From the NCBI RefSeq assembly GCF_002101555.1, contig NZ_LQOL01000038.1, forward strand, positions 124,001-188,000: 64,000 nucleotides of DNA, in the 5' to 3' direction. The notes under the pieces were generated by a model, which was not told the origin of the DNA, did not search any database, and saw nothing but the letters and a program-made list of their open reading frames with translations. The position numbers and the translations under genes are program-made. Below are positions 51,004 to 61,481 of the stretch, piece after piece (position 1 is the first letter of the stretch; every line of letters begins with the position of its first letter). The stretch comes from Mycolicibacterium canariasense. Lineage in GTDB: Bacteria; Actinomycetota; Actinomycetes; Mycobacteriales; Mycobacteriaceae.

Positions 51004-51631
51004 GATTGATGACCTCCGACCCGCCCATCGCGCCGCCGTTCTGGCCACCATCCCCATCGTCGCGGCGGTCGGTGCCGAGGACTTGCACCGCCCCACCCCG
51101 TGCGCCGGCTGGGATCTGACCGACCTGCTCGCCCACATGACCGCGCAGCATCGCGGTTTCGCCGCGGCGGCCCGTGGCAATGGCGCCGACCCGGCAATCT
51201 GGGACACCACCACGGTTCGCGACGCGGTGACCCGCGCACCCGGCGACACCTACGCCTCGGCAGCCCATGACGTGCTGGAGGCGTTCACCAACCCCGACGC
51301 GGCGCACATTCCGTTCGCGCTTCCGGAATTCGGGCCCGGGGCAGAGTTTCCCGGGGCCGTTGCGATCGGCTTTCATCTCATCGACTACGTCGTGCACGGG
51401 TGGGATGTGGCGGCCACCCTCGGCCGGGATTACCGACTACCCGCCGACGTGGTCGGCGCGGCGCTGCCGCTGGCGCTGATGGTGCCCGACGGCGACTACC
51501 GCAGCACCCCCGCGGCGCCGTTCGGCCCAGCGATAGCCGGACCGGCGACCGGCGATCTCGCTCAGTTGTTACGCCACCTGGGACGTAATCCCGCTATTGC
51601 TCAGGAGAATTCGACGGTCACCGGGGCATGA
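50996..51631 (+). CDS. Maleylpyruvate isomerase/mycothiol-dependent (DinB-like, TIGR03086-type) protein
   Basis: 211 residues. The opening RPTPCAGWDLTDLLAHMTAQHRG holds the His/Asp metal-binding pattern of the mycothiol-dependent maleylpyruvate isomerase N-terminal domain (DinB fold), with a later metal His in FHLIDYVVHGWDVAATLG. Members use mycothiol, the actinobacterial thiol, in isomerisation or detoxification; the substrate is unknown. ATG at 50996 chosen; a GTG two codons earlier is possible. Divergent MarR gene likely regulates it. The 3' end overlaps the convergent exonuclease gene by 31 bp. Confidence 0.84.
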   Translation: MHTIDDLRPAHRAAVLATIPIVAAVGAEDLHRPTPCAGWDLTDLLAHMTAQHRGFAAAARGNGADPAIWDTTTVRDAVTRAPGDTYASAAHDVLEAFTNPDAAHIPFALPEFGPGAEFPGAVAIGFHLIDYVVHGWDVAATLGRDYRLPADVVGAALPLALMVPDGDYRSTPAAPFGPAIAGPATGDLAQLLRHLGRNPAIAQENSTVTGA

Positions 51632-52398
51632 TCGGACCAGCGCAACGCGTACAGCTCGGCCCGCTCCACTCGGGCCGACACGGCGCGCTCGGCCAGCCCC
51701 GCATTGGCCAGGTGATAGTCGATGCGCCAGCCGGCGTCGTTGTCGAAGGCCTTGCCGCGCCAGGACCACCAGCTGTACGGGCCGGCGACGTCGGGGTGCA
51801 GCCGGCGCACCACGTCCACCCAGCCGGTGGCCATCAGGTCGGTCAGCCACTGCCGTTCACTGGGCAGGAACCCGGACTTCTTGACGTTGTTCTTCCATGC
51901 CTTGATGTCGTTCTCGGTGTGCGCGATGTTCCAGTCACCGCACAACACGGTGTCCCCGTTGCCGGCCAGTAGTTGGGCCATCCTGGCCTCGATGGTGGCC
52001 ATGAAGCGTTCCTTCTCCAGCTGCCGTTCCGTCTCGGCCTCGCCGGTGGGCAGGTAGACGCTGGCGATGGTGGCGCCTCCGGTGTCGACCTCGATATAGC
52101 GGCCGTGGGTGGCGAACTCCTCAGACTCCAGGATCCGCACCGCGCTGAACGGGGTGCGCGAGAGTACGGCAACCCCGTTGCGGCCCTTGACATGTGGCTC
52201 CGCGGACGCCAGGTGCCAATCGTCGGCGAGAGCGGGAGCCAGGGCGTCGCGCAGCTGCTCGTCGTCGGCCCGGGTCTCCTGCAGGCAGACGACGTCGGCG
52301 CGCGATTCCTTCAGCCAGGGCAGCAACCCCAGATTCTCGTTGGAGCGCTGCTTGACGGCTGCGCGGATGCCGTTGACGTTGACGGTGGTGACGATCAC
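51601..52398 (-). CDS. xthA: Exodeoxyribonuclease III (XthA)
   Basis: 265 residues of the exonuclease III/AP endonuclease family. Metal and catalytic residues are visible: NVNGIRAA, LQETRAD with the metal Glu near residue 40, GDWNIAH, DYHLAN, and the C-terminal WSDHAPV with the catalytic His. It removes nucleotides 3'-5' and incises abasic sites in base excision repair. A GTG start gives MIVTTVNVNG. Mtb xthA (Rv0427c) lies elsewhere, so this locus differs from the Mtb order. Its 3' end has a 31-bp antisense overlap with the isomerase-like gene. Confidence 0.94.
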   Translation of the reverse strand: MIVTTVNVNGIRAAVKQRSNENLGLLPWLKESRADVVCLQETRADDEQLRDALAPALADDWHLASAEPHVKGRNGVAVLSRTPFSAVRILESEEFATHGRYIEVDTGGATIASVYLPTGEAETERQLEKERFMATIEARMAQLLAGNGDTVLCGDWNIAHTENDIKAWKNNVKKSGFLPSERQWLTDLMATGWVDVVRRLHPDVAGPYSWWSWRGKAFDNDAGWRIDYHLANAGLAERAVSARVERAELYALRWSDHAPVTVEFS

Positions 52399-52444
52399 GC
52401 CAGCACCCTAGTGCAGCCCACCGACAAGCGGCCCGCCGGATCTT

Positions 52445-52462
52445 GCGGTACCGGCGGTACCG
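52445..52462. repeat. Tandem 9-bp repeat containing CGGTACCG palindromes
   Basis: GCGGTACCG occurs twice in tandem (52445-52453 and 52454-52462), each containing the 8-bp palindrome CGGTACCG. It lies 18 bases before the hydrolase ATG and just upstream of a TAGTCT that could be a -10 for a leaderless transcript. A regulator site is possible. Confidence 0.5.
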
Positions 52463-52479
52463 TCTTAGTCTCGGGCCGT

Positions 52480-53319
52480 ATGACCGAACGTGCGCCGATT
52501 CACCTCGGGTCGGGTCAACCGATCCTGATGTTGCACCCGTTCCTGTGCTCGCAGAACGTTTGGCGGACGGTGGCACCGCAGCTCGCCGAAACCGGCCGCT
52601 TCGAGGTGCTGGCACCCACCATGGTCGGTCACCACGGCGGACCGCGCGCCCCCGGCCGGCTGCTCGACACCGCCGCCCTGGTCGACGAAGTCGAGCGCCG
52701 GATGGACGAAACCGGGTGGGACACAGCCCATGTCGTCGGAAACTCGCTGGGCGGCTGGGTGGCCTTCGAACTGGAACGGCGGGGCCGGGCCCGCACCCTG
52801 ACCGCCATCGCCCCCGCGGGCGGCTGGGGTCAGCACTCGCTCACCAAGTACGAGACCGTGCTGAAGTTCGTGCTCGGTGCGCCGGCGTTGCTAGCCGCGC
52901 GGCTGGTCGGTCCACGGATCCTGGACCTGCCGTTCTGCACCCGGATCGCCACACTCGCCGTCAGCGGGCCCGCCGGCGGACCCAGCCGCACCGATCTGGA
53001 GCTGCTGGTGCGGGATGCCACCCACTGCACCGCCTACCTGCAGCTGTTGGTCAAGACGCTGCGGCTTCCGGGCCTGCTGGAACTGGCCGACGTCGGCGTG
53101 CCCACCCACCTGGTGCTGTGCGAGAAGGACCGGGTGTTCCCCACGCCGCGCGGCACCCGCTACTTCGTCGACCACCTGCCACCGGACACCCGGGTCACCC
53201 GGCTGCCCGGGCTGGGGCACGTCCCCATGCTTGAGGCGCCCGGCCGGATCACCGAACTGATCACCGAATTCGTCGACGCCCACACCGAACCCAAGCGCGC
53301 CGCACCGCCGGCCGGGTGA
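52480..53319 (+). CDS. Alpha/beta hydrolase (Rv3338-like)
   Basis: 279 residues. The core has LHPFLCSQNVWRTVAPQL, the nucleophile elbow VVGNSLGGWVAF with Ser near residue 89, an Asp at VLCEKDRVFP and His at GLGHVPMLEAPG, a complete triad. The family includes lipases, epoxide hydrolases and C-C hydrolases. Mtb has hydrolase genes (Rv3337/Rv3338) at the same place between trpS and icd. ATG at 52480; the much longer frame upstream is antisense to xthA. Substrate unknown. Confidence 0.87.
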   Translation: MTERAPIHLGSGQPILMLHPFLCSQNVWRTVAPQLAETGRFEVLAPTMVGHHGGPRAPGRLLDTAALVDEVERRMDETGWDTAHVVGNSLGGWVAFELERRGRARTLTAIAPAGGWGQHSLTKYETVLKFVLGAPALLAARLVGPRILDLPFCTRIATLAVSGPAGGPSRTDLELLVRDATHCTAYLQLLVKTLRLPGLLELADVGVPTHLVLCEKDRVFPTPRGTRYFVDHLPPDTRVTRLPGLGHVPMLEAPGRITELITEFVDAHTEPKRAAPPAG

Positions 53320-53328
53320 CCCTGCCGC

Positions 53329-53364
53329 ACATCGGCCTTCACATCGGCCTGCACGCCGGCCTTC
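53329..53364 (+). repeat. Three tandem 12-bp units downstream of the hydrolase
   Basis: ACATCGGCCTTC (53329-53340), ACATCGGCCTGC and ACGCCGGCCTTC follow head to tail with one or two mismatches. They lie just after the hydrolase stop. No function is apparent; replication slippage is the simplest origin. Confidence 0.55.
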
Positions 53365-53387
53365 TGCGCGGAAGCGCGTACACGTCC

Positions 53388-53423
53388 CCGAAGAGCGATA
53401 TCGCCGGTGATATCGCTCTTCGG
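53388..53423. terminator. Bidirectional hairpin between hydrolase and icd
   Basis: A perfect 15-bp inverted repeat, CCGAAGAGCGATATC and its complement, with a six-base loop (GCCGGT). It lies between convergent genes, 68 bases after the hydrolase stop and 46 bases from the icd stop, so it can terminate both. No poly-U run follows. Confidence 0.82.
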
Positions 53424-53469
53424 AAACAGCCCTACCCACCCTCGGCGCGGCGGCGGCCGGCGCAGGAAA

Positions 53470-55710
<2,241 letters not shown>

Positions 55711-55989
55711 GGTTGTTCTTACGGCCTCACTGTCGGTGTCAGATATGCGGCGTGCGACACGGGCCCAAAAGCGACGTTCCCATCGGTGGTGGGTGCCTTT
55801 TCCCTTGGCGTGTCACTGTCTGCTGAGGCTGTCCGGGTTCCGGCAGCTCTCGACGGCAACACTACAAGGGCCCCGTACCGCGTGAGGGGCCAACCTTGAC
55901 TACTGACCAGTAGCTTTTGTCCCGCCGGGGCCGATGCCCCCGGTCAACCCAGTGGCCGTCGGCCGACGTGGTGAGCTAGGCTTTGCATC
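55711..55989. other. Divergent intergenic region between icd2 and the metC riboswitch
   Basis: About 280 bases with no plausible gene. It must hold the icd promoter and the promoter for the riboswitch transcript. A 14-bp palindrome, CTACTG-AC-CAGTAG (55900-55913), is preceded by TTGACT at 55896; it looks like a TetR-type operator, with no regulator gene beside it. TAGGCT at 55977-55982 is a possible -10 for the riboswitch transcript, about eight bases before the aptamer. Confidence 0.5.
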
Positions 55990-56112
55990 GGTCATGAGTG
56001 CCAGCACCAAGCCCCGGCTTGCTGGCCGGCAACCCTCCAACCGCGGTGGGGTGCTCCGGGTGAAGACCAGGTTGTGTAGTCGAGAGCGGCTACCGGCAAG
56101 CGCGGGTCCGTG
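55990..56112 (+). ncRNA. SAM-IV riboswitch
   Basis: The segment starting GGTCATGAGTGCCAGC, with the core GCTTGCTGGCCGGCAACCCT and CCGCGGTGGGGTGCTCCGGG, followed by GAAGACCAGGTTG and the distal CGGCAAGCGCGGGTCC, matches the SAM-IV aptamer as known upstream of actinobacterial sulfur genes, including Mtb metC (Rv3340). It senses S-adenosylmethionine and turns the met operon down. A following stem, GGGTCCGT (56104-56111) with ACGGACCC (56120-56127), overlaps the aptamer's 3' end and may be the switching element. The ribosome site of metC (GGAGG, 56140-56144) lies 13 bases further on. Confidence 0.88.
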
Positions 56113-56154
56113 CTGACGGACGGACCCCCAGACACAGATGGAGGTTCGTTTCAC

Positions 56155-57483
56155 ATGAGCACGCTAGAAGACAAGCTCGCGAGCTGGTCCTTCGAGACCA
56201 AGCAGGTACACGCCGGTCAGTCCCCCGACGCCGCGACCAATGCGCGGGCCCTGCCGATCTACCAGACCACTTCGTACACGTTCGACAGCACCGACCACGC
56301 CGCCGCGCTGTTCGGGCTGGCCGAGCCGGGCAACATCTACACCCGCATCGGCAATCCCACCACCGACGTCATCGAGCAGCGCGTCGCGGCACTGGAAGGC
56401 GGTGTCGCCGCCCTGTTCGTGTCCTCCGGGCAGGCGGCCGAGACGTTCGCCATCCTGAACCTGGCCTCGGCCGGTGATCACATCGTGTCCAGCCCGCGGC
56501 TCTACGGCGGCACGTACAACCTGTTCCACTACTCGCTGCCCAAGCTCGGCATCGAGGTCAGCTTCGTCGACAACCCGGACGACCCGGAGTCCTGGCGCGC
56601 GGCGGTGCGGCCCAACACCAAGGCCTTCTTCGCCGAGACGATCTCCAACCCACAGATCGATGTGCTCGACATCCCCGCGGTGGCCGCGGTGGCGCACGAC
56701 AGCGGCGTGCCGCTGATCGTCGACAACACCATCGCCACCCCGTACCTGATCCAGCCGATCGCACACGGCGCGGACATCGTCGTGCACTCGGCCACCAAGT
56801 ACCTGGGCGGCCACGGTTCGGCAATCGCCGGTGTCATCGTCGACGGCGGCACTTTCGACTGGACCAACGGAGGTTTCCCCGGTTTCACCGAGCCGGACCC
56901 CAGCTATCACGGTGTGGTGTTCGCCGACCTCGGCGCACCGGCCTATGCGCTCAAGGCGCGGGTGCAGTTGCTGCGCGATTTGGGTAGTGCGCTGTCGCCG
57001 TTCAACGCTTTTCTCGTCGCGCAGGGATTGGAAACGCTGAGCCTGCGTGTTGAACGTCACGTGTCCAATGCACAGCGGGTGGCCGAGTATCTGGTCGAGC
57101 ATCCCGACGTCATCTCGGTCAACTATGCGGGTCTGCCCACCTCACCCTGGTACGAGGTGGGCCGCCGGATCGCCCCGAAGGGCACCGGCGCGGTGCTGGC
57201 CTTCGAGCTCGCCGGCGGTATCGCCGCAGGCAAGGCGTTCGTCGACGCGTTGACCCTGCACAGCCACGTCGCCAACATCGGTGACGTGCGCTCGCTGGTC
57301 ATCCATCCCGCGTCCACCACCCACCAGCAGTTGACCCCGCAGGAGCAACTGACCACGGGTGTCACGCCGGGCCTGGTGCGGTTGGCCGTCGGCATCGAGG
57401 GCATCGACGACATCCTGGCCGATCTGGAACAGGGCTTCGCGGCGGCCCGGCAGGTGTTGTCCGACACGGTGGCGGCAGTGTGA
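56155..57483 (+). CDS. metC: O-acetylhomoserine sulfhydrylase (MetC/MetY type)
   Basis: 442 residues, Cys/Met-metabolism PLP family. The PLP lysine is in [13 protein letters not shown] near residue 210; upstream are [29 protein letters not shown] and [11 protein letters not shown]. The family makes homocysteine from O-acetylhomoserine and sulfide. It heads a metC-metX-methyltransferase operon downstream of a SAM-IV riboswitch, the same arrangement as Mtb Rv3340-Rv3342. GGAGG lies ten bases before the ATG; the longer frame enters the riboswitch region. The stop overlaps metX (GTGA). Confidence 0.95.
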   Translation: MSTLEDKLASWSFETKQVHAGQSPDAATNARALPIYQTTSYTFDSTDHAAALFGLAEPGNIYTRIGNPTTDVIEQRVAALEGGVAALFVSSGQAAETFAILNLASAGDHIVSSPRLYGGTYNLFHYSLPKLGIEVSFVDNPDDPESWRAAVRPNTKAFFAETISNPQIDVLDIPAVAAVAHDSGVPLIVDNTIATPYLIQPIAHGADIVVHSATKYLGGHGSAIAGVIVDGGTFDWTNGGFPGFTEPDPSYHGVVFADLGAPAYALKARVQLLRDLGSALSPFNAFLVAQGLETLSLRVERHVSNAQRVAEYLVEHPDVISVNYAGLPTSPWYEVGRRIAPKGTGAVLAFELAGGIAAGKAFVDALTLHSHVANIGDVRSLVIHPASTTHQQLTPQEQLTTGVTPGLVRLAVGIEGIDDILADLEQGFAAARQVLSDTVAAV

Positions 57484-58592
57484 CCGTGTCGGATACCCGC
57501 CCCGCCGTGTCCCTGCCGGCCGAAGGCGAGACCGCCCTCGTCGACATCGGCTCGCTGCCGCTGGAGAGCGGCGCGGTGCTCGATGATGTCACCATCGCCG
57601 TCCAGCGCTGGGGTGAGCTGTCCCCCGAGCGCGACAACGTCGTGATGGTGCTGCACGCCCTGACGGGTGACTCGCACGTGACCGGTCCGGCCGGCCCAGG
57701 CCATCCCACTCCTGGCTGGTGGGACGGTGTGGCCGGGCCGGGCGCCCCCATCGACACCGACCGCTGGTGCGCCATCTCGACCAACGTGCTCGGCGGCTGC
57801 CGCGGCTCCACCGGCCCCAGCTCGCTGGCCAGGGACGGCCGTCCGTGGGGTTCACGGTTCCCGACCATCACCATCCGCGACCAGGTGAACGCCGATCTGG
57901 CGACGCTCGCCGCGCTGGGCATCACCCAGGTGGCGGCGGTGATCGGCGGTTCGATGGGCGGCGCCCGGGCGCTGGAATGGATCATCGGACACCCGGACAC
58001 CGTGCGCACGGCACTGGTCCTGGCCGTCGGCGCGCGAGCGACCGCCGACCAGATCGGGACGCAGAGCAGCCAGGTGGCCGCCATCAAGGCGGACCCGAAC
58101 TGGCAGGGCGGTGACTACCACGGCACCGGGCGCCCGCCCAGCGCCGGGATGGAGATCGCTCGGCGGTTCGCCCACCTGACGTATCGCGGTGAGACCGAAC
58201 TGGATTCGCGGTTCGGCAACGACGTCCAGGGTGATGACGACGCCCGCTTCGCGATCGAGAGCTATTTGGAGTACCAGGGCGCGAAGCTGGTATCGCGGTT
58301 CGACGCGGGCACCTACGTGGCGCTGACGGACGCGCTGTCCAGCCACGACGTCGGCCGCGGCCGGGGCGGGGTGGCCGCCGCGCTGGAGTCCTGCCAGGTG
58401 CCGGTGATCGTCGGGGGAATCACCTCCGATCGGCTGTATCCCATTCGTCTGCAACAGGAATTGGCCGACCTGCTACCCGGGTGCTCGGGGCTCAACGTCG
58501 TCGATTCGATCTACGGCCACGACGGCTTCCTGGTCGAGACCGACTCGGTGGGCGCCCTCATCCGGCAGACACTGAAGCTCGCATCGCAGTGA
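57480..58592 (+). CDS. metXA: Homoserine O-acetyltransferase
   Basis: 370 residues, alpha/beta-hydrolase-fold acetyltransferase (MetX; called MetA, Rv3341, in Mtb). The nucleophile is S158 in [13 protein letters not shown]; the rest of the triad is Asp in GITSDRLYP and His in [20 protein letters not shown] is the conserved MetX loop. It acetylates homoserine with acetyl-CoA, supplying MetC. GTG start overlaps the metC stop by four bases, and its own stop overlaps the next gene's GTG, so all three are translationally coupled under the SAM riboswitch. Confidence 0.96.
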   Translation: MTVSDTRPAVSLPAEGETALVDIGSLPLESGAVLDDVTIAVQRWGELSPERDNVVMVLHALTGDSHVTGPAGPGHPTPGWWDGVAGPGAPIDTDRWCAISTNVLGGCRGSTGPSSLARDGRPWGSRFPTITIRDQVNADLATLAALGITQVAAVIGGSMGGARALEWIIGHPDTVRTALVLAVGARATADQIGTQSSQVAAIKADPNWQGGDYHGTGRPPSAGMEIARRFAHLTYRGETELDSRFGNDVQGDDDARFAIESYLEYQGAKLVSRFDAGTYVALTDALSSHDVGRGRGGVAAALESCQVPVIVGGITSDRLYPIRLQQELADLLPGCSGLNVVDSIYGHDGFLVETDSVGALIRQTLKLASQ

Positions 58593-59320
58593 GCGAGTCG
58601 ACCCGGCCCCGGTCGCTGTCCTTCGGGGAGGAGGCCGCCGCTTACGAGCGCGGCCGCCCGTCCTATCCGCCGGAGGCGATCGACTGGCTGCTGCCGGCGG
58701 GCGCGCACACCGTGCTCGATCTGGGCGCCGGTACCGGCAAGCTGACCATCCGGCTGGCCGAACGCGGACTCGACGTGATCGCCGTCGACCCGATCCCGGA
58801 GATGCTGGAGGTGCTCACCGCCTCGCTGCCGGACACACCGGCACTGCTGGGGACGGCCGAGGAGATCCCGCTGGCCGACGACAGCGTGGATTCGGTGCTG
58901 GTGGCCCAGGCCTGGCATTGGTTCGACGCCGACCGTGCGGTCGCCGAGATCGCCCGGGTGCTGCGTCCCGGCGGCCGGCTCGGGCTGGTGTGGAACACCC
59001 GTGACGAACGGATGGGTTGGGTGAAGGACCTCGGCCGCATCATCGGCCACGAGGACCACGCGCTGGAGCAGAAGGTGATCCTGCCCGAACCGTTCGTCGC
59101 GGTCGAGCGCGCGCATTTCGAATGGACGAGTTACCTGACCCCGCAAGCCCTCATCGATCTGGTGGCCTCGCGCAGCTACTGCATCACCTCACCGGCCGAG
59201 GTTCGCACCCGCACCCTGGACGAGGTCCGCGAGCTGTTGAGAACCCATCCGGCGCTGGCGAATACGACCGGCCTGGCATTGCCCTACGTGACGGTGGGTA
59301 TCCGGGCGACGCTGGGCTGA
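58589..59320 (+). CDS. Class I SAM-dependent methyltransferase (Rv3342-like)
   Basis: 243 residues. The SAM-binding motif I is [12 protein letters not shown] near residue 42, followed by [12 protein letters not shown] and [25 protein letters not shown], the usual motif order. It matches Mtb Rv3342. Being in the met operon it may be part of the methyl cycle, but the acceptor is unknown. GTG start overlaps the metX stop (GTGA). The 3' end overlaps the convergent FAD monooxygenase by 37 bp. Confidence 0.92.
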   Translation: MSESTRPRSLSFGEEAAAYERGRPSYPPEAIDWLLPAGAHTVLDLGAGTGKLTIRLAERGLDVIAVDPIPEMLEVLTASLPDTPALLGTAEEIPLADDSVDSVLVAQAWHWFDADRAVAEIARVLRPGGRLGLVWNTRDERMGWVKDLGRIIGHEDHALEQKVILPEPFVAVERAHFEWTSYLTPQALIDLVASRSYCITSPAEVRTRTLDEVRELLRTHPALANTTGLALPYVTVGIRATLG

Positions 59321-60816
59321 CCGCACCAGCGCGCCACCGCTGCCGCCAAACCGTGCGCCGCTGCCGCGTCGATCGTGTCGGCTGCCCACGCGACGTAACC
59401 GTCGGGCCGCAGCAGCAGCGCGGCGGGCGCTGCCGCGCATCCGCCGGTCACCACGTACACCCGGTCCGGCAACCCCGTCACGGCGAGCACACCACCGGAC
59501 AGGTCGAGCAGCACCGGCCGCGCCTCGTGCAGCAGGTCGGCGACCCGCCGGCCGTCGTCGAGGGTCAGGTCGGGCACCATCCGGCCGGCCAGCGGATGGT
59601 CGTCACCGACGTCGTAGCGCACATCGGACCCGGCCAGCAGCCCGGCGAGGTGGGCCGCCACCTCGGGTTCGGCCGCCAGCTCAGCGAAAAGTGTTCGCAG
59701 CGCGTCGACTTCGGGCCCGGGGGCGGCGAGCGCGAGCTGTGCCATCGAGTGCATCATCACCCGCTCCCCCACCGGATACCGCTCGCTGTGGTAGGTGTCC
59801 AGCAGGGCGTCGGCCGCCCAGCCGTTGACCACCGCGGCCAGTTTCCACCCCAGGTTGACCGCATCCTGCATGCCGAGGTTCAGGCCGGGGCCACCCATCG
59901 GCGAATGCACGTGCGCCGCATCGCCGAGCAGCAGCACCCGGCCCACCCGGTAGCGCTGCGCCTGGCGGCTGTTGATGCCGTCGAGCCGGCGCAGGGCATG
60001 CGCGCCGGCCTTTCTCGGCGCTTCCAGCGGAACGTCGACGCCGAGGATGCGGCGCAGGCTGCACCGGAGCTCGTCCAGCGAGACGGGACCGTCGGCGCCG
60101 CCGACGGTCCAGCCGTATTCGACGGTGCCCACCATCGGCCGGTCCGGCTCCAGCGGGAACACCACGGTCGAGCCGCGCTCGAACCTGCTGTAACCGAAGG
60201 GCAGCAACCCGAAACCCGGCAGGTCGTAACCGCGGCCGGGCACCAGCAGATTCTCGGCCAGGTGCACGTGAGCGATCCGGCTGACGATGTCGGAGGTGTG
60301 GCCGGTGAACTCGACGCCGAGGTTCTTGCGCACCATGCTGCGGCCGCCGTCGGCGCCGACCAGGTATTCGGCGGTCAGCTCATAGCGGCGACCGTCCGCG
60401 TGCACGGTAGCGGTGACCACGTCGTCGGTCTGCCGGAAATCAGCGAGGGCGTGACCCCACCGGATGTCCACCCCCAGATCGCGAGCCCGCCGTTCCAGCA
60501 AGCGCACCAACCGAGGTTGCGGGACCAACAAGGCGTACATCGGGTTACCTTGCAACCCAAGGAAGCTCAGCGACATCCCGGCGAACATCCAGCCCGGGGA
60601 AGGCGTCGGCGGACCATCCTCGCCGCCGAACGCGTGATAGAGGCCGCGCATGTCCAGTTGGCGGATCACCTGGCCGACGAGCCCGTTGGCCTTCGGTTCG
60701 GCGCTGGGTCCGGGCAGCTGGTCCAGCACCACCGCACGCACACCCGCCAGCGCCAGTTCGCAGGCCAGCAGCAGACCGTTGGGGCCAGCGCCCGCGATCA
60801 CCACCGGCTCAGCCAT
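59284..60816 (-). CDS. FAD-dependent aromatic monooxygenase (PheA/TetX/rifampicin-monooxygenase type)
   Basis: 510 residues, group A flavin hydroxylase. Motifs are the GxGxxG of VIAGAGPNGLLLA, the DG motif VGADGGRSMVR near residue 155, and GDAAHVHSPMGGPGLNLGMQDA near residue 292. The C-terminal thioredoxin-like domain is present. Such enzymes hydroxylate phenolic or polyketide substrates, sometimes inactivating antibiotics; the exact substrate cannot be told. It lies downstream of a TetR gene that it overlaps by 8 bp, so the pair is a regulated operon. The ATG gives MAEPVVIAG. Confidence 0.9.
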   Translation of the reverse strand: MAEPVVIAGAGPNGLLLACELALAGVRAVVLDQLPGPSAEPKANGLVGQVIRQLDMRGLYHAFGGEDGPPTPSPGWMFAGMSLSFLGLQGNPMYALLVPQPRLVRLLERRARDLGVDIRWGHALADFRQTDDVVTATVHADGRRYELTAEYLVGADGGRSMVRKNLGVEFTGHTSDIVSRIAHVHLAENLLVPGRGYDLPGFGLLPFGYSRFERGSTVVFPLEPDRPMVGTVEYGWTVGGADGPVSLDELRCSLRRILGVDVPLEAPRKAGAHALRRLDGINSRQAQRYRVGRVLLLGDAAHVHSPMGGPGLNLGMQDAVNLGWKLAAVVNGWAADALLDTYHSERYPVGERVMMHSMAQLALAAPGPEVDALRTLFAELAAEPEVAAHLAGLLAGSDVRYDVGDDHPLAGRMVPDLTLDDGRRVADLLHEARPVLLDLSGGVLAVTGLPDRVYVVTGGCAAAPAALLLRPDGYVAWAADTIDAAAAHGLAAAVARWCGQPSVARIPTVT

Positions 60817-61432
60817 GGCCGGTCCCCGGTTCGGCCAGGCCGGCGGCGACGGCCGCGAATCCCCGTCGCAGTAACTGCGGGAAGGCGACCGGCGGGTCGG
60901 CCTTCGTGTAGGCGTCGGCGGCCGCGTCGCCGACGGCGTGCACCACCCCGGCGACCAGCCGCGGGTACATGTCGGTCTCCGGGTCGGTACCGGTGCGTTC
61001 GGCGATCACCGCGATCCATTCCTCGAGCAACGCCCTACCCACGGCGCCGCGAATCTCGGGACTCATCAACAGTTTCCGGACCTCGACGAGTTCTTCGCGG
61101 GTGGGCACACCGGATTCAGGCCCAGCCTCGGCGAGATCCTGCTCCAGCGGGAGCAGCACGGATTCGGTGATCGCCGTCCACAGCGGTTCGCCGGCCGGGC
61201 GGGCTCGAAGCTCGGCGATGCTGCGGCGCAACCGCTCGGTCTGCCGGTAGGCCAGCGCCTCGTACTTGCCGGTGAAGTAGTTGTTGAAGGTGCGCAGCGA
61301 CACCCCGGCCAGCCGGGCGATGTCCTCGCGGGTGACGTTCTCCAGACCGTGCCGGAAGGTCAGTTCCAGCGCGGCGTCGCTCAGCGCCCGGCGGGTGTCG
61401 AGCTTCTTGCGTTCACGCAATCCGGCTGCCAT
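60809..61432 (-). CDS. TetR-family transcriptional regulator
   Basis: 207 residues. The HTH is ALSDAALELTFRHGLENVTREDIARLAGVSLRTFNNYFTGKYEAL; the C-terminal ligand domain is helical. NNYF replaces the commoner YYHF. It precedes and overlaps a FAD monooxygenase by 8 bp and likely represses that operon until a substrate binds. The palindrome TTGCCC-GCC-GGGCAA (61452-61466) lies 20 bases upstream. Start at ATG 61432; an ATG at 61447 would add five residues. Confidence 0.88.
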   Translation of the reverse strand: MAAGLRERKKLDTRRALSDAALELTFRHGLENVTREDIARLAGVSLRTFNNYFTGKYEALAYRQTERLRRSIAELRARPAGEPLWTAITESVLLPLEQDLAEAGPESGVPTREELVEVRKLLMSPEIRGAVGRALLEEWIAVIAERTGTDPETDMYPRLVAGVVHAVGDAAADAYTKADPPVAFPQLLRRGFAAVAAGLAEPGTGHG

Positions 61433-61451
61433 GTCGCCAGCGTACATATTT

Positions 61452-61466
61452 TTGCCCGCCGGGCAA
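61452..61466. promoter_or_regulatory. Putative TetR operator of the monooxygenase operon
   Basis: TTGCCC-GCC-GGGCAA is a perfect 6-bp-arm palindrome in the 49-base gap between the ABC-ATPase stop and the TetR start. A TATGTA element on the minus strand (61445-61450) beside it fits a -10. Autoregulation by the TetR protein is inferred. Confidence 0.55.
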
Positions 61467-61481
61467 GTTTCTCCGGAAGGG

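Noticed and set aside
55900..56154. Minus-strand open frame of 84 codons opposite the met leader
   Set aside because: It is antisense to the SAM-IV riboswitch, has no ribosome site or recognisable motif, and its composition reflects the structured RNA.
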